A stretch of DNA of 33,733 nt. Origin: Eubacteriales bacterium. Its GTDB lineage: Bacteria; Bacillota; Clostridia; Lachnospirales; Lachnospiraceae. Numbering within the stretch: position 1 is the first letter of the stretch; each line of letters starts with the position of its first letter. The notes under the pieces are model-generated. The model was not told the origin of the DNA. It did no database searches and worked only from the letters and a program-made list of their open reading frames with translations. The translations under genes were made by a program, and so were the position numbers. Location of the stretch: contig JAUNGB010000031.1 of the NCBI GenBank assembly GCA_030524715.1, positions 1 to 33,733 on the forward strand, read 5' to 3'. Positions 23,090-30,757 of this stretch are shown here, piece by piece.

Positions 23090-23989
23090 ATGGACGTATT
23101 GAAGCGGGAGTTTATTTATCTGTGGTACTATATCACGATTTTATTAGAGCAGATTTTCCCCTATTGGCTTATGGGTATGGTGATTGGATCAGTCGTTTCT
23201 GTTTTTGGAAAAGAAAGAATCCACCGTCTGTTTGCCGGTATGCAGGGAAAGAAATGGGGCATATTTGGTATCATTCCAGCTTGTATTCTTGGCATTGCCT
23301 CTCCGCTGTGTATGTATGGAACGATACCGATTGCTGCGTCTTTTTCTGAAAAAGGAATGCGTCAGGACTGGCTGGCAGCATTTATGATGGCATCTATTCT
23401 GCTGAATCCGCAACTGATTGTGTATAGTGCGGCCTTGGGCAGTGTGGCGTTAATTGTTCGGGTTGTAAGCTGTTTTCTGTGCGGGATTGCGGCAGGGTTA
23501 CTGGTTCGCTTTTTCTATCGGGAAAAACCGTTTTTCGATTTCACCGGTTTTGGAGAAGCAAAGAGCCGCGACACTGATCCAAATGTGGTTCTCAGACTGT
23601 TGAAAAATTTTGGCCGCAATGTGAAAGCTACGGGAGTATATTTCCTGTTCGGCATTTTACTCACTGCCATGTTTCAACGGTATGTTCCGACAGATGCCTT
23701 TGTAAGTCTGTTTGGAAAAAACGAGGGATTTGGAGTGCTGATGGCTGCAACATTAGGCGTTCCCCTTTATGCCTGCGGCGGCGGAACAATCCCCCTGTTG
23801 CAGGAATGGCTAATGGATGGAATGAGCATGGGAAGCGCCGCATCCTTTATGATAACAGGCCCAGCAACTAAGATTACAAATCTGGGCGCAATGAAAATTG
23901 TGCTGGGAATAAAGCGGTTTATCCTTTATTTGCTTTTTGTTATGGTATTTTCATTGATAACCGGATTGCTTATAAATTCATTCATTTGA
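23090..23989 (+). CDS. ArsP/UPF0718-type permease
   Basis: This 299-residue integral membrane protein has about eight helices. GGAGGTGATTCCGC precedes the ATG at 23090. Two repeated motifs mark the family (PF03773): CILGIASPLCMYGTIPIAASF in the first half and GVPLYACGGGTIPLL in the second, both with conserved Cys and Pro. A charged cytoplasmic loop (about 140-165) lies between. The ArsP branch exports trivalent organoarsenicals; other branches are unassigned, so the substrate is open. The paired cysteines would suit a thiol-reactive metalloid. Tandem hairpins end the transcript. Confidence 0.85.
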   Translation: MDVLKREFIYLWYYITILLEQIFPYWLMGMVIGSVVSVFGKERIHRLFAGMQGKKWGIFGIIPACILGIASPLCMYGTIPIAASFSEKGMRQDWLAAFMMASILLNPQLIVYSAALGSVALIVRVVSCFLCGIAAGLLVRFFYREKPFFDFTGFGEAKSRDTDPNVVLRLLKNFGRNVKATGVYFLFGILLTAMFQRYVPTDAFVSLFGKNEGFGVLMAATLGVPLYACGGGTIPLLQEWLMDGMSMGSAASFMITGPATKITNLGAMKIVLGIKRFILYLLFVMVFSLITGLLINSFI

Positions 23990-23996
23990 TATACAA

Positions 23997-24055
23997 GGCA
24001 AGCCCATCTTGCCCGAAAAGGTCAATCTGCCTTGAGTGGATTGACCTTTTTATAT
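23997..24055 (+). terminator. Tandem hairpins with terminator
   Basis: GGCAAG/CTTGCC (about 23998-24013) is followed by AAAAGGTCAATC (24016-24027) pairing with GATTGACCTTTT (24039-24050) and more T. It ends the permease gene. Confidence 0.75.
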
Positions 24056-24203
24056 TGCGTTGTCGAAAACTGTCGGCGGTATAAGAAAAATTTTCTCGGA
24101 TTTTTTCAAAAAACTTTCCGGTTTTGTATGGTGAGAAACGTTTTGGTAGGGCGAGGAGGTGAAAACAAGCCACGGTCAAATCTGAATAAAGGAGGGGAAT
24201 GTT

Positions 24204-24701
24204 ATGTCATCTCCGTCCTTTAAAGACGAATTGATTGCGATGTTCGATTCTTTCTGTAAGGAAGCGTCACGCAACTTTATCAAGGATTTGGCGAGGAAAG
24301 AAGAGCGCCGGATGAAACACTATACAAAAGAACCGGTAGACTATTTACTTGAAATCACAGGCAATACAGATGTTTACCCGTCCGATTCTTTTACGCTTTG
24401 GGTAGACGGGCAGCCCTGTGAGATTGAGGACGAGCTTTTGTATCAAGCGCTTTCCGCTTTGAAGGAGAAGCAGCGGAACGTCCTGCTTCTGGATTTCTGG
24501 CGGGAACTGAGAGACTATGAAATTGCAGAAAAAATGGAGGTAACAGTCCGGACGGTATATAACCTGCGGCAGCGGGCCTTCCGGGCAATCAAAGACTATT
24601 ATGGAAAAAAATCAACAGACAAAACAGCTTACTCTGGAACTGATCCGCCGGGCGGTGCACGGGGATCGGGAAGCAATGGACAAGATATTGCGGATTTATG
24701 A
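24204..24701 (+). CDS. Sigma-70-like factor of conjugative-transposon type
   Basis: This 165-residue protein starts after AAAGGAGGGG. The core has a region-4 HTH: LKEKQRNVLLLDFWRELRDYEIAEKMEVTVRTVYNLRQRAFRAIKDYY (about residues 85-135), as in sigma-like proteins encoded near the regulation end of CTn/Tn916-type elements. There is no region 2 of housekeeping sigma factors. The last 34 codons overlap the next HTH gene by 101 bases in a different frame; this long overlap hints that the true stop was lost through a frameshift. A role in switching on element transfer genes is the usual inference. Confidence 0.72.
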   Translation: MSSPSFKDELIAMFDSFCKEASRNFIKDLARKEERRMKHYTKEPVDYLLEITGNTDVYPSDSFTLWVDGQPCEIEDELLYQALSALKEKQRNVLLLDFWRELRDYEIAEKMEVTVRTVYNLRQRAFRAIKDYYGKKSTDKTAYSGTDPPGGARGSGSNGQDIADL

Positions 24702-24765
24702 GCCGTTTCATGATTCCATTGCAACTTATGAAGCGCAGGATGCGAACGGGAATACATACTATTGA
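24601..24765 (+). pseudogene. CTn-type helix-turn-helix protein, 3'-truncated
   Basis: ATG 24601 reads LELIRRAVHGDREAMDKILRIYEPF, then TYEAQDANGNTYY and stops. The pattern (A-x-GD-EAM-x-IL-x-YE) is that of short HTH_16-like proteins that follow the sigma gene in conjugative elements. The C-terminal part normally continues into a D/E-L helix; it has been replaced by a phage tail gene at exactly the stop, so about 20-25 residues are missing. Confidence 0.6.
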
Positions 24766-25106
24766 AGGAATCGCTGGATGGGAATAAGGTGCTGGTGGAA
24801 AATGCGAATGTGGAAACGGCGAATTTTGCCCTGCTGTTTGAGTTTGACGGGGACATCCGGAAAATCCGCCATGTCCTGTACCATTGCTCGGCGGCCCGCC
24901 CGAATATTGAATCCAAGACCAATGAGGAAGAAATTGAGGTACAGACGGAAACCCTTGCTCTGAAAGCGTCCCCGCTGGCAAACGGGTATGTGAAGGCGCG
25001 GACGGGGGACGGTACGACAGCGGCAATTTATCCAGGGTGGTACGATGAGGTGTACCTGCCGGTGCCTGCTACCGGCGGAAATGAGGAAGGAGGGGAAACG
25101 GCATGA
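24766..25106 (+). pseudogene. Phage major tail (tube) protein, phi13-like, C-terminal part
   Basis: The frame reads KESLDGNKVLVENANVETANFALLFEFDGDIRKIRHVLYHCSAARP, then ESKTNEEEIEVQTETLALKASPL and IYPGWYDEVYLP. This corresponds to the later two thirds of phi13/TP901-type tail tube proteins (PF04630-like). The N-terminal part (about 70-80 residues) is cut off at the joint with the CTn HTH gene. The next tail gene starts within an overlap (ATGAGC at 25103), as in intact phages. Confidence 0.7.
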
Positions 25107-25258
25107 GCATGAAGCAGAATATCGAGATTGACGGGCGGATGGTGGCGTTCCGCGCTTCCGCCGCCATCCCCCGGATTTACCGGATGAAATTCCACAGGGA
25201 TATTTATAAGGATTTAAGCGCACTGGAGAAGGCGGTAGGGGATGGGGATGGCATGGGG
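25103..25258 (+). pseudogene. Phage tail-assembly chaperone, N-terminal fragment
   Basis: From ATG 25103, MSMKQNIEIDGRMVAFRASAAIPRIYRMKFHRDIYKDLSALEKAV is the start of a TP901-type tail chaperone (the gene between tail tube and tape measure). Homology ends near 25250, where the sequence becomes the 3' end of a toxin gene on the other strand. The open frame runs on to 25558 only as antisense of the toxin-antitoxin genes. About half of the protein is left. Confidence 0.65.
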
Positions 25259-25444
25259 TTATTTATCCCCATAATGGCCTCTGCAGTGGGCGATGTAGAG
25301 CCGTCCGTCTTCCATATGGTAGACGAGGCGGTCTTTTTCGTTGATCCGGCGGCTGTATTCGCCCTGCAGGTCGCCGGTCAGGGGTTCGGGCTTTTCGATA
25401 CCTTCCATGCAGCCGTTGCGCTCAATATCCTTGTTTTCACTCAT
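25259..25444 (-). pseudogene. YoeB/Txe-like toxin, internally deleted
   Basis: On the minus strand the ATG at 25444 overlaps the antitoxin stop in ATGAGTGA, the native arrangement. It reads MSENK and then goes straight into DIERNGCMEGIEKPEPLTGDLQGEYSRRINEKDRLVYHM and ends CRGHYGDK. This is the second half of a YoeB/Txe mRNA interferase with its catalytic Arg/His/Tyr-rich end. About 25-40 residues from the first half are absent, so 61 residues remain of about 85-90. The mRNA-cleaving fold is probably destroyed. Confidence 0.7.
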
Positions 25445-25706
25445 CGTCCACCTCGATCAGCTCGTGCGCGGTGCCTTTCCCGGCTTTTAGCTCCTGTACG
25501 GATTTTTTCACATAAGCCATGTTGGTTTCGGAGAAAAACGGATCAGGAGCCTGTGTGATCTCAAACGGGATACGGTTCTCGCGTAAAACTGCTTTCACAA
25601 AAAGATTGATTGCGGTTGAGGTGTTTAAGCCGACATTGGAGCAGAATTTGTCAAAGCTGGCCTTGTCTTTTTCGTCTACCCTTGCGGTTAAAGTTGCCAG
25701 TGCCAT
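25437..25706 (-). CDS. RelB/DinJ-family antitoxin
   Basis: This 89-residue protein is read on the minus strand from ATG 25706, eight bases after GGAGGTG. The N-terminal ribbon-helix-helix (ATLTARVDEKDKASFDKFCSNVGLNTSTAINLFVKAVL) and the acidic C-terminal toxin-binding tail (ELKAGKGTAHELIEVDDE) match DinJ/RelB antitoxins, and the length is normal. It overlaps the toxin gene. With the toxin internally deleted it is an orphan, still able to regulate its own promoter. Confidence 0.9.
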   Translation of the reverse strand: MALATLTARVDEKDKASFDKFCSNVGLNTSTAINLFVKAVLRENRIPFEITQAPDPFFSETNMAYVKKSVQELKAGKGTAHELIEVDDE

Positions 25707-25739
25707 GAGGACACCTCCTTTCGTGTTCTTTGTGAGTTT

Positions 25740-25768
25740 ATTATAGCACTATTGTATGCTAAAAGCAA
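25740..25768 (-). promoter_or_regulatory. Promoter of the antitoxin-toxin operon
   Basis: On the minus strand TTGCTT, 17 bases, TATAAT. The spacer holds TAGCA/TGCTA halves, a probable antitoxin operator. Confidence 0.65.
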
Positions 25769-25828
25769 GTGATTGTATTACATAAGAATGAAAATTCTAT
25801 AAATTTACAGATGATTTAGAGAAGATAT

Positions 25829-25857
25829 TTGACAGAGATGCAGGACTATGATAGAAT
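25829..25857 (+). promoter_or_regulatory. Promoter of the DUF4180 gene
   Basis: TTGACA (25829-25834), 17 bases, TAGAAT (25852-25857), 47 bases before the DUF4180 start. Confidence 0.7.
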
Positions 25858-25904
25858 TTGCCTTTAACTGGAATTTGTACTGCAGATTTGGTTAGGAGGA
25901 CATT

Positions 25905-26270
25905 ATGAATATTGAATATATAAAGGAAAATGAAGCGAATATTGCAGTTGTTTCCAGTGAAGAGAAAGTTATTGTTGATGTACAATCTGCTTTGGATTTG
26001 GCAATGACCGTAAAATATGAAACAGGTGCAGATAAAATTGTAATTGATAAAAAGGCGGTTTCAGAGGATTTCTTTATACTCAGTACGGGAATGGCGGGGG
26101 AAATTCTCCAGAAATACATGAATTATCATGTGAAACTGGCTGTTTATGGGGATTTTTCCCATTATACGAGTAAACCGCTCAGAGATTTTATTTATGAATC
26201 TAATCATGGAAAAGATTTTTTCTTTGTCCGGACGAAGGACGAGGCTGTTGCACAGTTAAAAAAGATATAA
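25905..26270 (+). CDS. DUF4180 protein
   Basis: This 121-residue soluble protein follows TAGGAGG. The pattern VVSSEEKVIVDVQSALDLAMTVKYETGADKIVIDKKAVSEDFFIL and the C-terminal HYTSKPLRDFIYESNHGKDFFFV is that of DUF4180, and the length is complete. Members are small cytosolic proteins found near regulators in many Firmicutes; biochemical function is not known. It has its own promoter and terminator and is inserted between the chaperone and tape-measure genes of the phage tail module, so it is cargo, not a tail gene. Confidence 0.85.
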   Translation: MNIEYIKENEANIAVVSSEEKVIVDVQSALDLAMTVKYETGADKIVIDKKAVSEDFFILSTGMAGEILQKYMNYHVKLAVYGDFSHYTSKPLRDFIYESNHGKDFFFVRTKDEAVAQLKKI

Positions 26271-26315
26271 TATAAATAATGTACAGATTCCAGTTTTGAA
26301 TCATGTATCTGTAGG

Positions 26316-26343
26316 GCATCGGTAAATAACCGGTGCTTTTTTT
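26316..26343 (+). terminator. Terminator of the DUF4180 gene
   Basis: GCATCGGT-AAATA-ACCGGTGC followed by seven T. It lies about 75 bases before the tape measure gene and resembles the terminator at 32616-32645 in the same position before the next tail gene. Confidence 0.8.
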
Positions 26344-26418
26344 CTGCTCGGAGTGATCCGGGCTTTTTTAATGCCTGTTTTGGGCGTACCGCATTTTGAG
26401 GGAAGGGAGGTGCCGGGA

Positions 26419-29055
26419 ATGGCAGGGAGCCGGATTAAAGGAATTACAGTAGAAATCGGCGGCGATACGACAAAGCTGCAGACCGTCTTAAAGGGTGTGA
26501 ATACGGAAATCCGCAATACCCAGTCGCAGCTCCGGGATGTGGAGAAGCTCTTAAAGCTCGATCCGGGCAATACGGAGCTGCTGGCGCAGAAGCACCGGCT
26601 CCTTGGGGATGCGGTAAAGGAAACGAAAGAGAAGCTGGAAACCTTAAAGCTGGCGGCGGAGCAAGCGAATACCGCCCTGGCAAACGGGGAGATTTCGCAG
26701 GAGCAGTACGATGCGCTGCAGAGGGAGATTATTGAGACGGAAAACGCCTTAAAAAATCTGGAGCAGCAGGCAGGCCGGTCGGCTGTGGCGGTGCAGAAGA
26801 TTGCGGCTACCGGGGAGAAGCTGAAAACGGTCGGGGATAACATTTCTTCTGTGGGGCAGAAATTCCTCCCGGTTACGGGGGCGGTAGGCGCGCTGGGGGC
26901 TGCGGCTGTCAAAACGGCGGCGGATTTTGATTCTGCCATGAGCCAGGTGGCGGCGGTATCCGGGGCGACCGGCGATGATTTAGACCGCCTGCGGGAGAAA
27001 GCCCGTGAGATGGGGGCGAAGACAAAGTTTTCTGCCTCGGAGGCTGCCGAGGCCATGAATTACATGGCGATGGCGGGCTGGAAAACGGAAGATATGCTGT
27101 CCGGCATTGAGGGTATTATGAACCTTGCGGCTGCTTCGGGGGAGGATCTAGCGACTACCTCGGATATTGTGACGGACGCGCTTACCGCTTTCGGGCTGTC
27201 GGCAAAGGATTCCGGGCATTTTGCGGATATACTGGCGGACTGCCGGGCGGCATTTTCGGGGCTTTCTGAGTCGGAAAAGGCTGCGGCGGCGGAGACGCTG
27301 GTAGGGAAAAACGCCATGAGCGGATTCCTGGCGCTGATGAACGCGGCCCCGGCGGATATTGAAAAGCTGAGCGGGGCGATTGCAGGCTGTGGCGGTACGG
27401 CGGAAAAAATGGCGGAGACCATGCAGGGCGCTGGACATCCGGGGGATGTCCGTTTAGCGCCGACCGAAGCGGAGCGTAGAAACCTTGCGGGGCAGCTTAC
27501 CATTTTGAAAAGCCAGTTGGAAGAGCTGGCGATTTCTTTCGGCGAGCTTCTGATGCCTGCGATCCGTATGATTGTGGGATGGATTCAGACATTTGTGGAC
27601 TGGCTCAATGGCATGGGGGAAGGGACAAAAAAGGTCATTGTTACCATTGCGCTCCTGGCAGCGGCTATCGGCCCGGTGCTGATCGTGATAGGGAAGGTGG
27701 TGTCGGCAGTCGGGAGCATTATGGCTTTTGTGCCGAAGCTGGTTTCCGGTATCCAGATGGTAAAGACGGCTTTTTCCGCGCTGGGTGCGGTTATGGCGGC
27801 GAATCCGCTGGTTCTGATCGTTGCGGCGGTCGCAGCGGCTGTGGCGGCGCTGGTACTGCTTTACCAGAAATGTGAGTGGTTCCGCGACGCGGTCAATGGG
27901 GTATGGGCGGCGGTTCAGGAGTTTTTTGTTTCCGCCTGGACGGTTATCTGCTCCTTTTTTACAGATAAGATACCGGATGCGTGGAACTCCCTGGCAGGAT
28001 TTTTCGGGCAGGTTCCGGCATGGTGGTCGGGCCTGTGGAACTCCGTGAGTGATTTTTTCGGGAATATCTGGACGGGCATGATGAACAATCCGGTGCTTTC
28101 CGGCATTGTTACACTGATCCGGTCTTTGTGGGAAAATCTGGTGGTCACGCTCCAGGGGATCTGGACTGGGCTGCAGAATATCGCGGCGGGCGCATGGGAG
28201 CTGATTAAAAATGTGATCCTTGCGCCGGTACTTCTGCTGATCGACCTGCTTACCGGGAACTTTACGCAGCTACGGGAGGATGTCGTCCATATTTTTACGA
28301 ACATCCAGTCGGCAGCTTCGATGATCTGGTCGGGAATCCGGCAGGTGGTTTCCACGCTGGCGCAGGGGCTGGTAAACCATGTGGTTCTGCTGCTGTCGGG
28401 GCTTAGAAGTACGGCGGCAAATATCTGGGCTGCGATCAAAAATACGGCTTCTTCTGCCTGGAATGTGCTGAAAAATACGGTGGTTTCCATTGCCGGAAAT
28501 CTGAAAAATGCGGCGGTTCTGGCTTTCCAGAATATGGTTTCGGGTATCCGTTCGGCGCTTTCCTCCCTTGGCGGGGTGGTGCAGCAGGGCTTCCAGTCTG
28601 CAATCAGCTTCATTACGTCCCTTCCGGGGCGGGCGCTTGGCTGGGGGCGCGACTTCGTAAACGGGATCGCAAACGGCATCCGTGGGGCTGTTGGGAATGT
28701 GGTGTCCGCTGTGTCGGATGTGGCAAATGCGATCCGGTCTGTCCTGCATTTCTCTGTGCCGGATGAGGGGCCGCTTACGGATTATGAAAGCTGGATGCCG
28801 GACTTCATGGGCGGGCTTGCCCGTGGGATTGAAAAAAGCCGGGGGATGGTACAGAAGGCGATGGATGGCGTGGCTGCGGATATGGTGCTCAGCCCGAAAG
28901 CGGGTATGATGGATTATGATACCTATGGAGGCGGATTCCGGCGGGGAGACGGAGGCAGGTACGAAGCAGCGGGACGTGGTACGGCTTGGCGTAGTGAGCA
29001 TTTCCGTGTCCTTTTCCGTATCCGCCCGGTGGCTTGCGTTGCTTACGGGCTTTAA
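26419..29055 (+). CDS. Phage tail tape measure protein (TP901 family), internally altered
   Basis: I chose ATG 26419, directly after GGGAAGGGAGGTG; the frame upstream covers the terminator. The protein has 878 residues: an N-terminal coiled coil (TEIRNTQSQLRDVEKLLKLDPGN), the TP901 core (ADFDSAMSQVAAVSGATGDDLDRLREKAREMG), then hydrophobic and Trp-rich repeats. Three changes stand out. After HFADILAD about 80-95 residues of the core are missing. After AETMQ an 18-codon palindromic insert (27427-27480) interrupts the usual step to NLAGQLTILKSQLEEL. After about 28950 the frame enters a different register of the next gene. A working tail is unlikely. GC is far higher than in neighbouring genes. 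Confidence 0.82.
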   Translation: MAGSRIKGITVEIGGDTTKLQTVLKGVNTEIRNTQSQLRDVEKLLKLDPGNTELLAQKHRLLGDAVKETKEKLETLKLAAEQANTALANGEISQEQYDALQREIIETENALKNLEQQAGRSAVAVQKIAATGEKLKTVGDNISSVGQKFLPVTGAVGALGAAAVKTAADFDSAMSQVAAVSGATGDDLDRLREKAREMGAKTKFSASEAAEAMNYMAMAGWKTEDMLSGIEGIMNLAAASGEDLATTSDIVTDALTAFGLSAKDSGHFADILADCRAAFSGLSESEKAAAAETLVGKNAMSGFLALMNAAPADIEKLSGAIAGCGGTAEKMAETMQGAGHPGDVRLAPTEAERRNLAGQLTILKSQLEELAISFGELLMPAIRMIVGWIQTFVDWLNGMGEGTKKVIVTIALLAAAIGPVLIVIGKVVSAVGSIMAFVPKLVSGIQMVKTAFSALGAVMAANPLVLIVAAVAAAVAALVLLYQKCEWFRDAVNGVWAAVQEFFVSAWTVICSFFTDKIPDAWNSLAGFFGQVPAWWSGLWNSVSDFFGNIWTGMMNNPVLSGIVTLIRSLWENLVVTLQGIWTGLQNIAAGAWELIKNVILAPVLLLIDLLTGNFTQLREDVVHIFTNIQSAASMIWSGIRQVVSTLAQGLVNHVVLLLSGLRSTAANIWAAIKNTASSAWNVLKNTVVSIAGNLKNAAVLAFQNMVSGIRSALSSLGGVVQQGFQSAISFITSLPGRALGWGRDFVNGIANGIRGAVGNVVSAVSDVANAIRSVLHFSVPDEGPLTDYESWMPDFMGGLARGIEKSRGMVQKAMDGVAADMVLSPKAGMMDYDTYGGGFRRGDGGRYEAAGRGTAWRSEHFRVLFRIRPVACVAYGL
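27427..27480. repeat. Palindromic in-frame insert in the tape measure gene
   Basis: GGCGCTGGACATCC (27427-27440), loop GGG, GGATGTCC (27444-27451), bulge GTTT, AGCGCC (27456-27461): a 14-bp stem with one bulge, then a 19-base tail to 27480. It adds exactly 18 codons without a stop, at a position where family members have none. It is similar in kind to palindromic elements that insert in coding DNA; origin unknown. Confidence 0.55.
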
Positions 29056-29209
29056 GCAGCAGGAGAAAATAAGTGTGGGGTATTTTGCGCCGGAGATGTT
29101 GGCGGTAAAAAATGCGGAGATGTATATGGAGGGATTTAAGTCGGTGCTGGTAAAGGATACCTTCGGGAGAGGGCTGTGGACGGTGTCGTTTACTTTGAAG
29201 GAGTTTTAG
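28957..29209 (+). pseudogene. DUF6711-like phage tail protein, C-terminal part
   Basis: The frame from about 28957 reads QRDVVRLGVVSISVSFSVSARWLALLTGF, then YFAPEMLAVKNAEMYMEGFKSVLV and ends LWTVSFTLKEF. I recognise this as a small protein placed after the tape measure gene in phi13-like prophages (DUF6711-like). The N-terminal part is missing: the tape measure gene is joined to it at about 28950 in a different frame. An ATG at 28916 opens the same frame but lies in tape measure sequence. Confidence 0.55.
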
Positions 29210-29216
29210 GAAACTA

Positions 29217-29269
29217 TTGTAATCTGCGTAAGTATGGTGTATGATATAGGAAGTTAGCAATAGCTAACT
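29217..29269 (+). promoter_or_regulatory. Promoter with GTTAG palindrome (methyltransferase operon)
   Basis: TTGTAA (29217-29222), 17 bases, TATGAT (29240-29245), then AGTTAGC-AATA-GCTAACT (29252-29269), a perfect dyad with the same GTTAG-N6-CTAAC spacing as at 3267 and 7016, again at the expected transcription start. The upstream AAAACTCGTTG box is not present. This ties the operon to the transport block regulator. Confidence 0.72.
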
Positions 29270-29316
29270 GAAAGCATTTCAAACATTATCTATCATAGAA
29301 GGAATAGTAAAATATC

Positions 29317-29961
29317 ATGCCATTGAGTGAAAGAGAATATAAGGAATTAACAATCAAGGAATTTACCAAAGCAGCAAAGGTCTATGACAGCGGACACGCA
29401 GGCATCTATGAGATGTGTAAGGATGATTACCCTCCGGTTCTCGCGGAGTTGGAAAGGGAACCGTTTACGGATATTCTCGATTGTGGCTGTGGCACCGGGC
29501 CTATGATCGAGCTTATTTCTTCCAGATACCCGGATAAGCATTATACCGGTCTGGATATTACCCCGGAGATGATTAACAGGGCAAAGGCAAAAAAGCTGTC
29601 CAATGCCGAATTTATCGTCGGTGATTGCGAAAGGCTTCCGTTTGAACCGGAATCTTTTGATGTCATAATCTGCACGAACAGCTTTCATCATTATCCGAAT
29701 CCGCAGGATTTCTTTGACAGCGTATATCGCGTCCTCAGAAAAAGCGGACGGCTGATTCTCAGGGATTATACCTCCTCAGATTTTATGGTATGGCTCATAA
29801 ATCATGTGGAAATGCCTTTATCACATCTCTGCGGTCATGGGGATGTTCGTATTTATAAAAAAAGCGAATATTTGGAAATGATAACCAGGGCGGGGCTGAC
29901 GCCGGTCACTCTTGAGGCACAGAAAAAATTCCGTTTTCATATGGTTGCAAAAAAAGAATGA
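29317..29961 (+). CDS. Class I SAM-dependent methyltransferase, first of three
   Basis: This 214-residue protein has SAM-binding motif I, ILDCGCGTGPMIEL (about 53-66), motif II YTGLDITPEMINRAK, FVVGDCERLPFEPESFDVII-like (here IVGDCERLPFEPESFDVIIC) and motif III VLRKSGRLILRDY. The N-terminal EYKELTIKEFTKAAKVYD resembles UbiE/BioC-like enzymes that methylate small molecules. The ribosome-binding site is modest (AGAAGGA). It is the first gene under the palindrome-controlled promoter, and the next methyltransferase starts within 90 bases. Each of the three differs in sequence, so this is not a simple recent duplication. Confidence 0.88.
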   Translation: MPLSEREYKELTIKEFTKAAKVYDSGHAGIYEMCKDDYPPVLAELEREPFTDILDCGCGTGPMIELISSRYPDKHYTGLDITPEMINRAKAKKLSNAEFIVGDCERLPFEPESFDVIICTNSFHHYPNPQDFFDSVYRVLRKSGRLILRDYTSSDFMVWLINHVEMPLSHLCGHGDVRIYKKSEYLEMITRAGLTPVTLEAQKKFRFHMVAKKE

Positions 29962-30046
29962 AATAAGGCAGAAGTTTCAGACTGACCAGGATAAGCAGTC
30001 GGACAAGTCGGGATGGGGGAGCAAAAAGAGGCGGCGAGAAAATAGA

Positions 30047-30700
30047 GTGGAGGAGAAAATTCAGAACGCATATCATGATTCAAAAAACATTTATGATGAT
30101 GTTTTAACCCAGAGCAATTTTTTTAGTAAAGCGTATATCAAGCTGTTTTGGAGCGGGACGGATGATAATAAGATTGCCGGAAAGGTTCTTTCCTACATTC
30201 CGGATGATTTTTCGGGGACGCTTTTGGACGTCCCTGCTGGTACTGCGGTATTCACGTATAAAAAATGGGCACAGCTTTCGGATGCTCAGATTATCTGCCT
30301 GGATTATAGCGAAGACATGATTGGGCAGGCAAGAAAGCGGCTGAAAGACTATGCCCATGTTTCCTGTGTGCAGGGAGATGTAGGAAACCTTCCCCTGGAG
30401 AATAATTCCTGTAATATTGTATTGAGCATGAACGGTTTCCATGCGTTCCCGGATAAAGAGAAGGCTTTTCAGGAAACATGGCGTGTCCTGAAGCCGGGAG
30501 GAAAATTTATCGCCTGCTTTTATATCAAAGGGGAGTCTGGCATTACGGACTGGCTGGTTAAAAATGTCCTGTCAAAAAAGGGCTGGTTTACGCCGCCATT
30601 CCAGACCGGAAGTGAATTGAAGGCGGTGCTGGAACAGATGTACAAAAAGATTGATTTCCATATAGACGGGTCTATGGTTTATTTCGAGTGTATAAAATAG
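30047..30700 (+). CDS. Class I SAM-dependent methyltransferase, second of three
   Basis: Starting at GTG 30047 gives 217 residues; the open frame extends upstream to 29912 but only through the end of the previous gene and a Lys-rich stretch. Motif I is unusual: LLDVPAGTAVFTYK has Pro-Ala in place of GxG. The other motifs are normal: CLDYSEDMIGQARKRL, QGDVGNLPLENNSCNIVLSMNGFHAF and WRVLKPGGKFIACFY. The C-terminus (KGWFTPPFQTGSELKAVLEQ) resembles the methyltransferases near iron-uptake genes of Clostridia as I remember them. The start codon is the least certain part. Confidence 0.82.
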   Translation: MEEKIQNAYHDSKNIYDDVLTQSNFFSKAYIKLFWSGTDDNKIAGKVLSYIPDDFSGTLLDVPAGTAVFTYKKWAQLSDAQIICLDYSEDMIGQARKRLKDYAHVSCVQGDVGNLPLENNSCNIVLSMNGFHAFPDKEKAFQETWRVLKPGGKFIACFYIKGESGITDWLVKNVLSKKGWFTPPFQTGSELKAVLEQMYKKIDFHIDGSMVYFECIK

Positions 30701-30757
30701 GAAATCAATAGCTTCTGGCTGTGCTGAAATAATCAGAATTTAAGAAAGGTATCGCAA

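Noticed and set aside
25103-25558. A 151-residue plus-strand protein
   Set aside because: Only the first 50 residues are phage chaperone; the rest is antisense to the toxin and antitoxin genes.
26301-28679. Several long minus-strand frames under the tape measure gene
   Set aside because: They are GC-rich shadow frames of Ala/Ser/Arg-rich low complexity without ribosome-binding sites.
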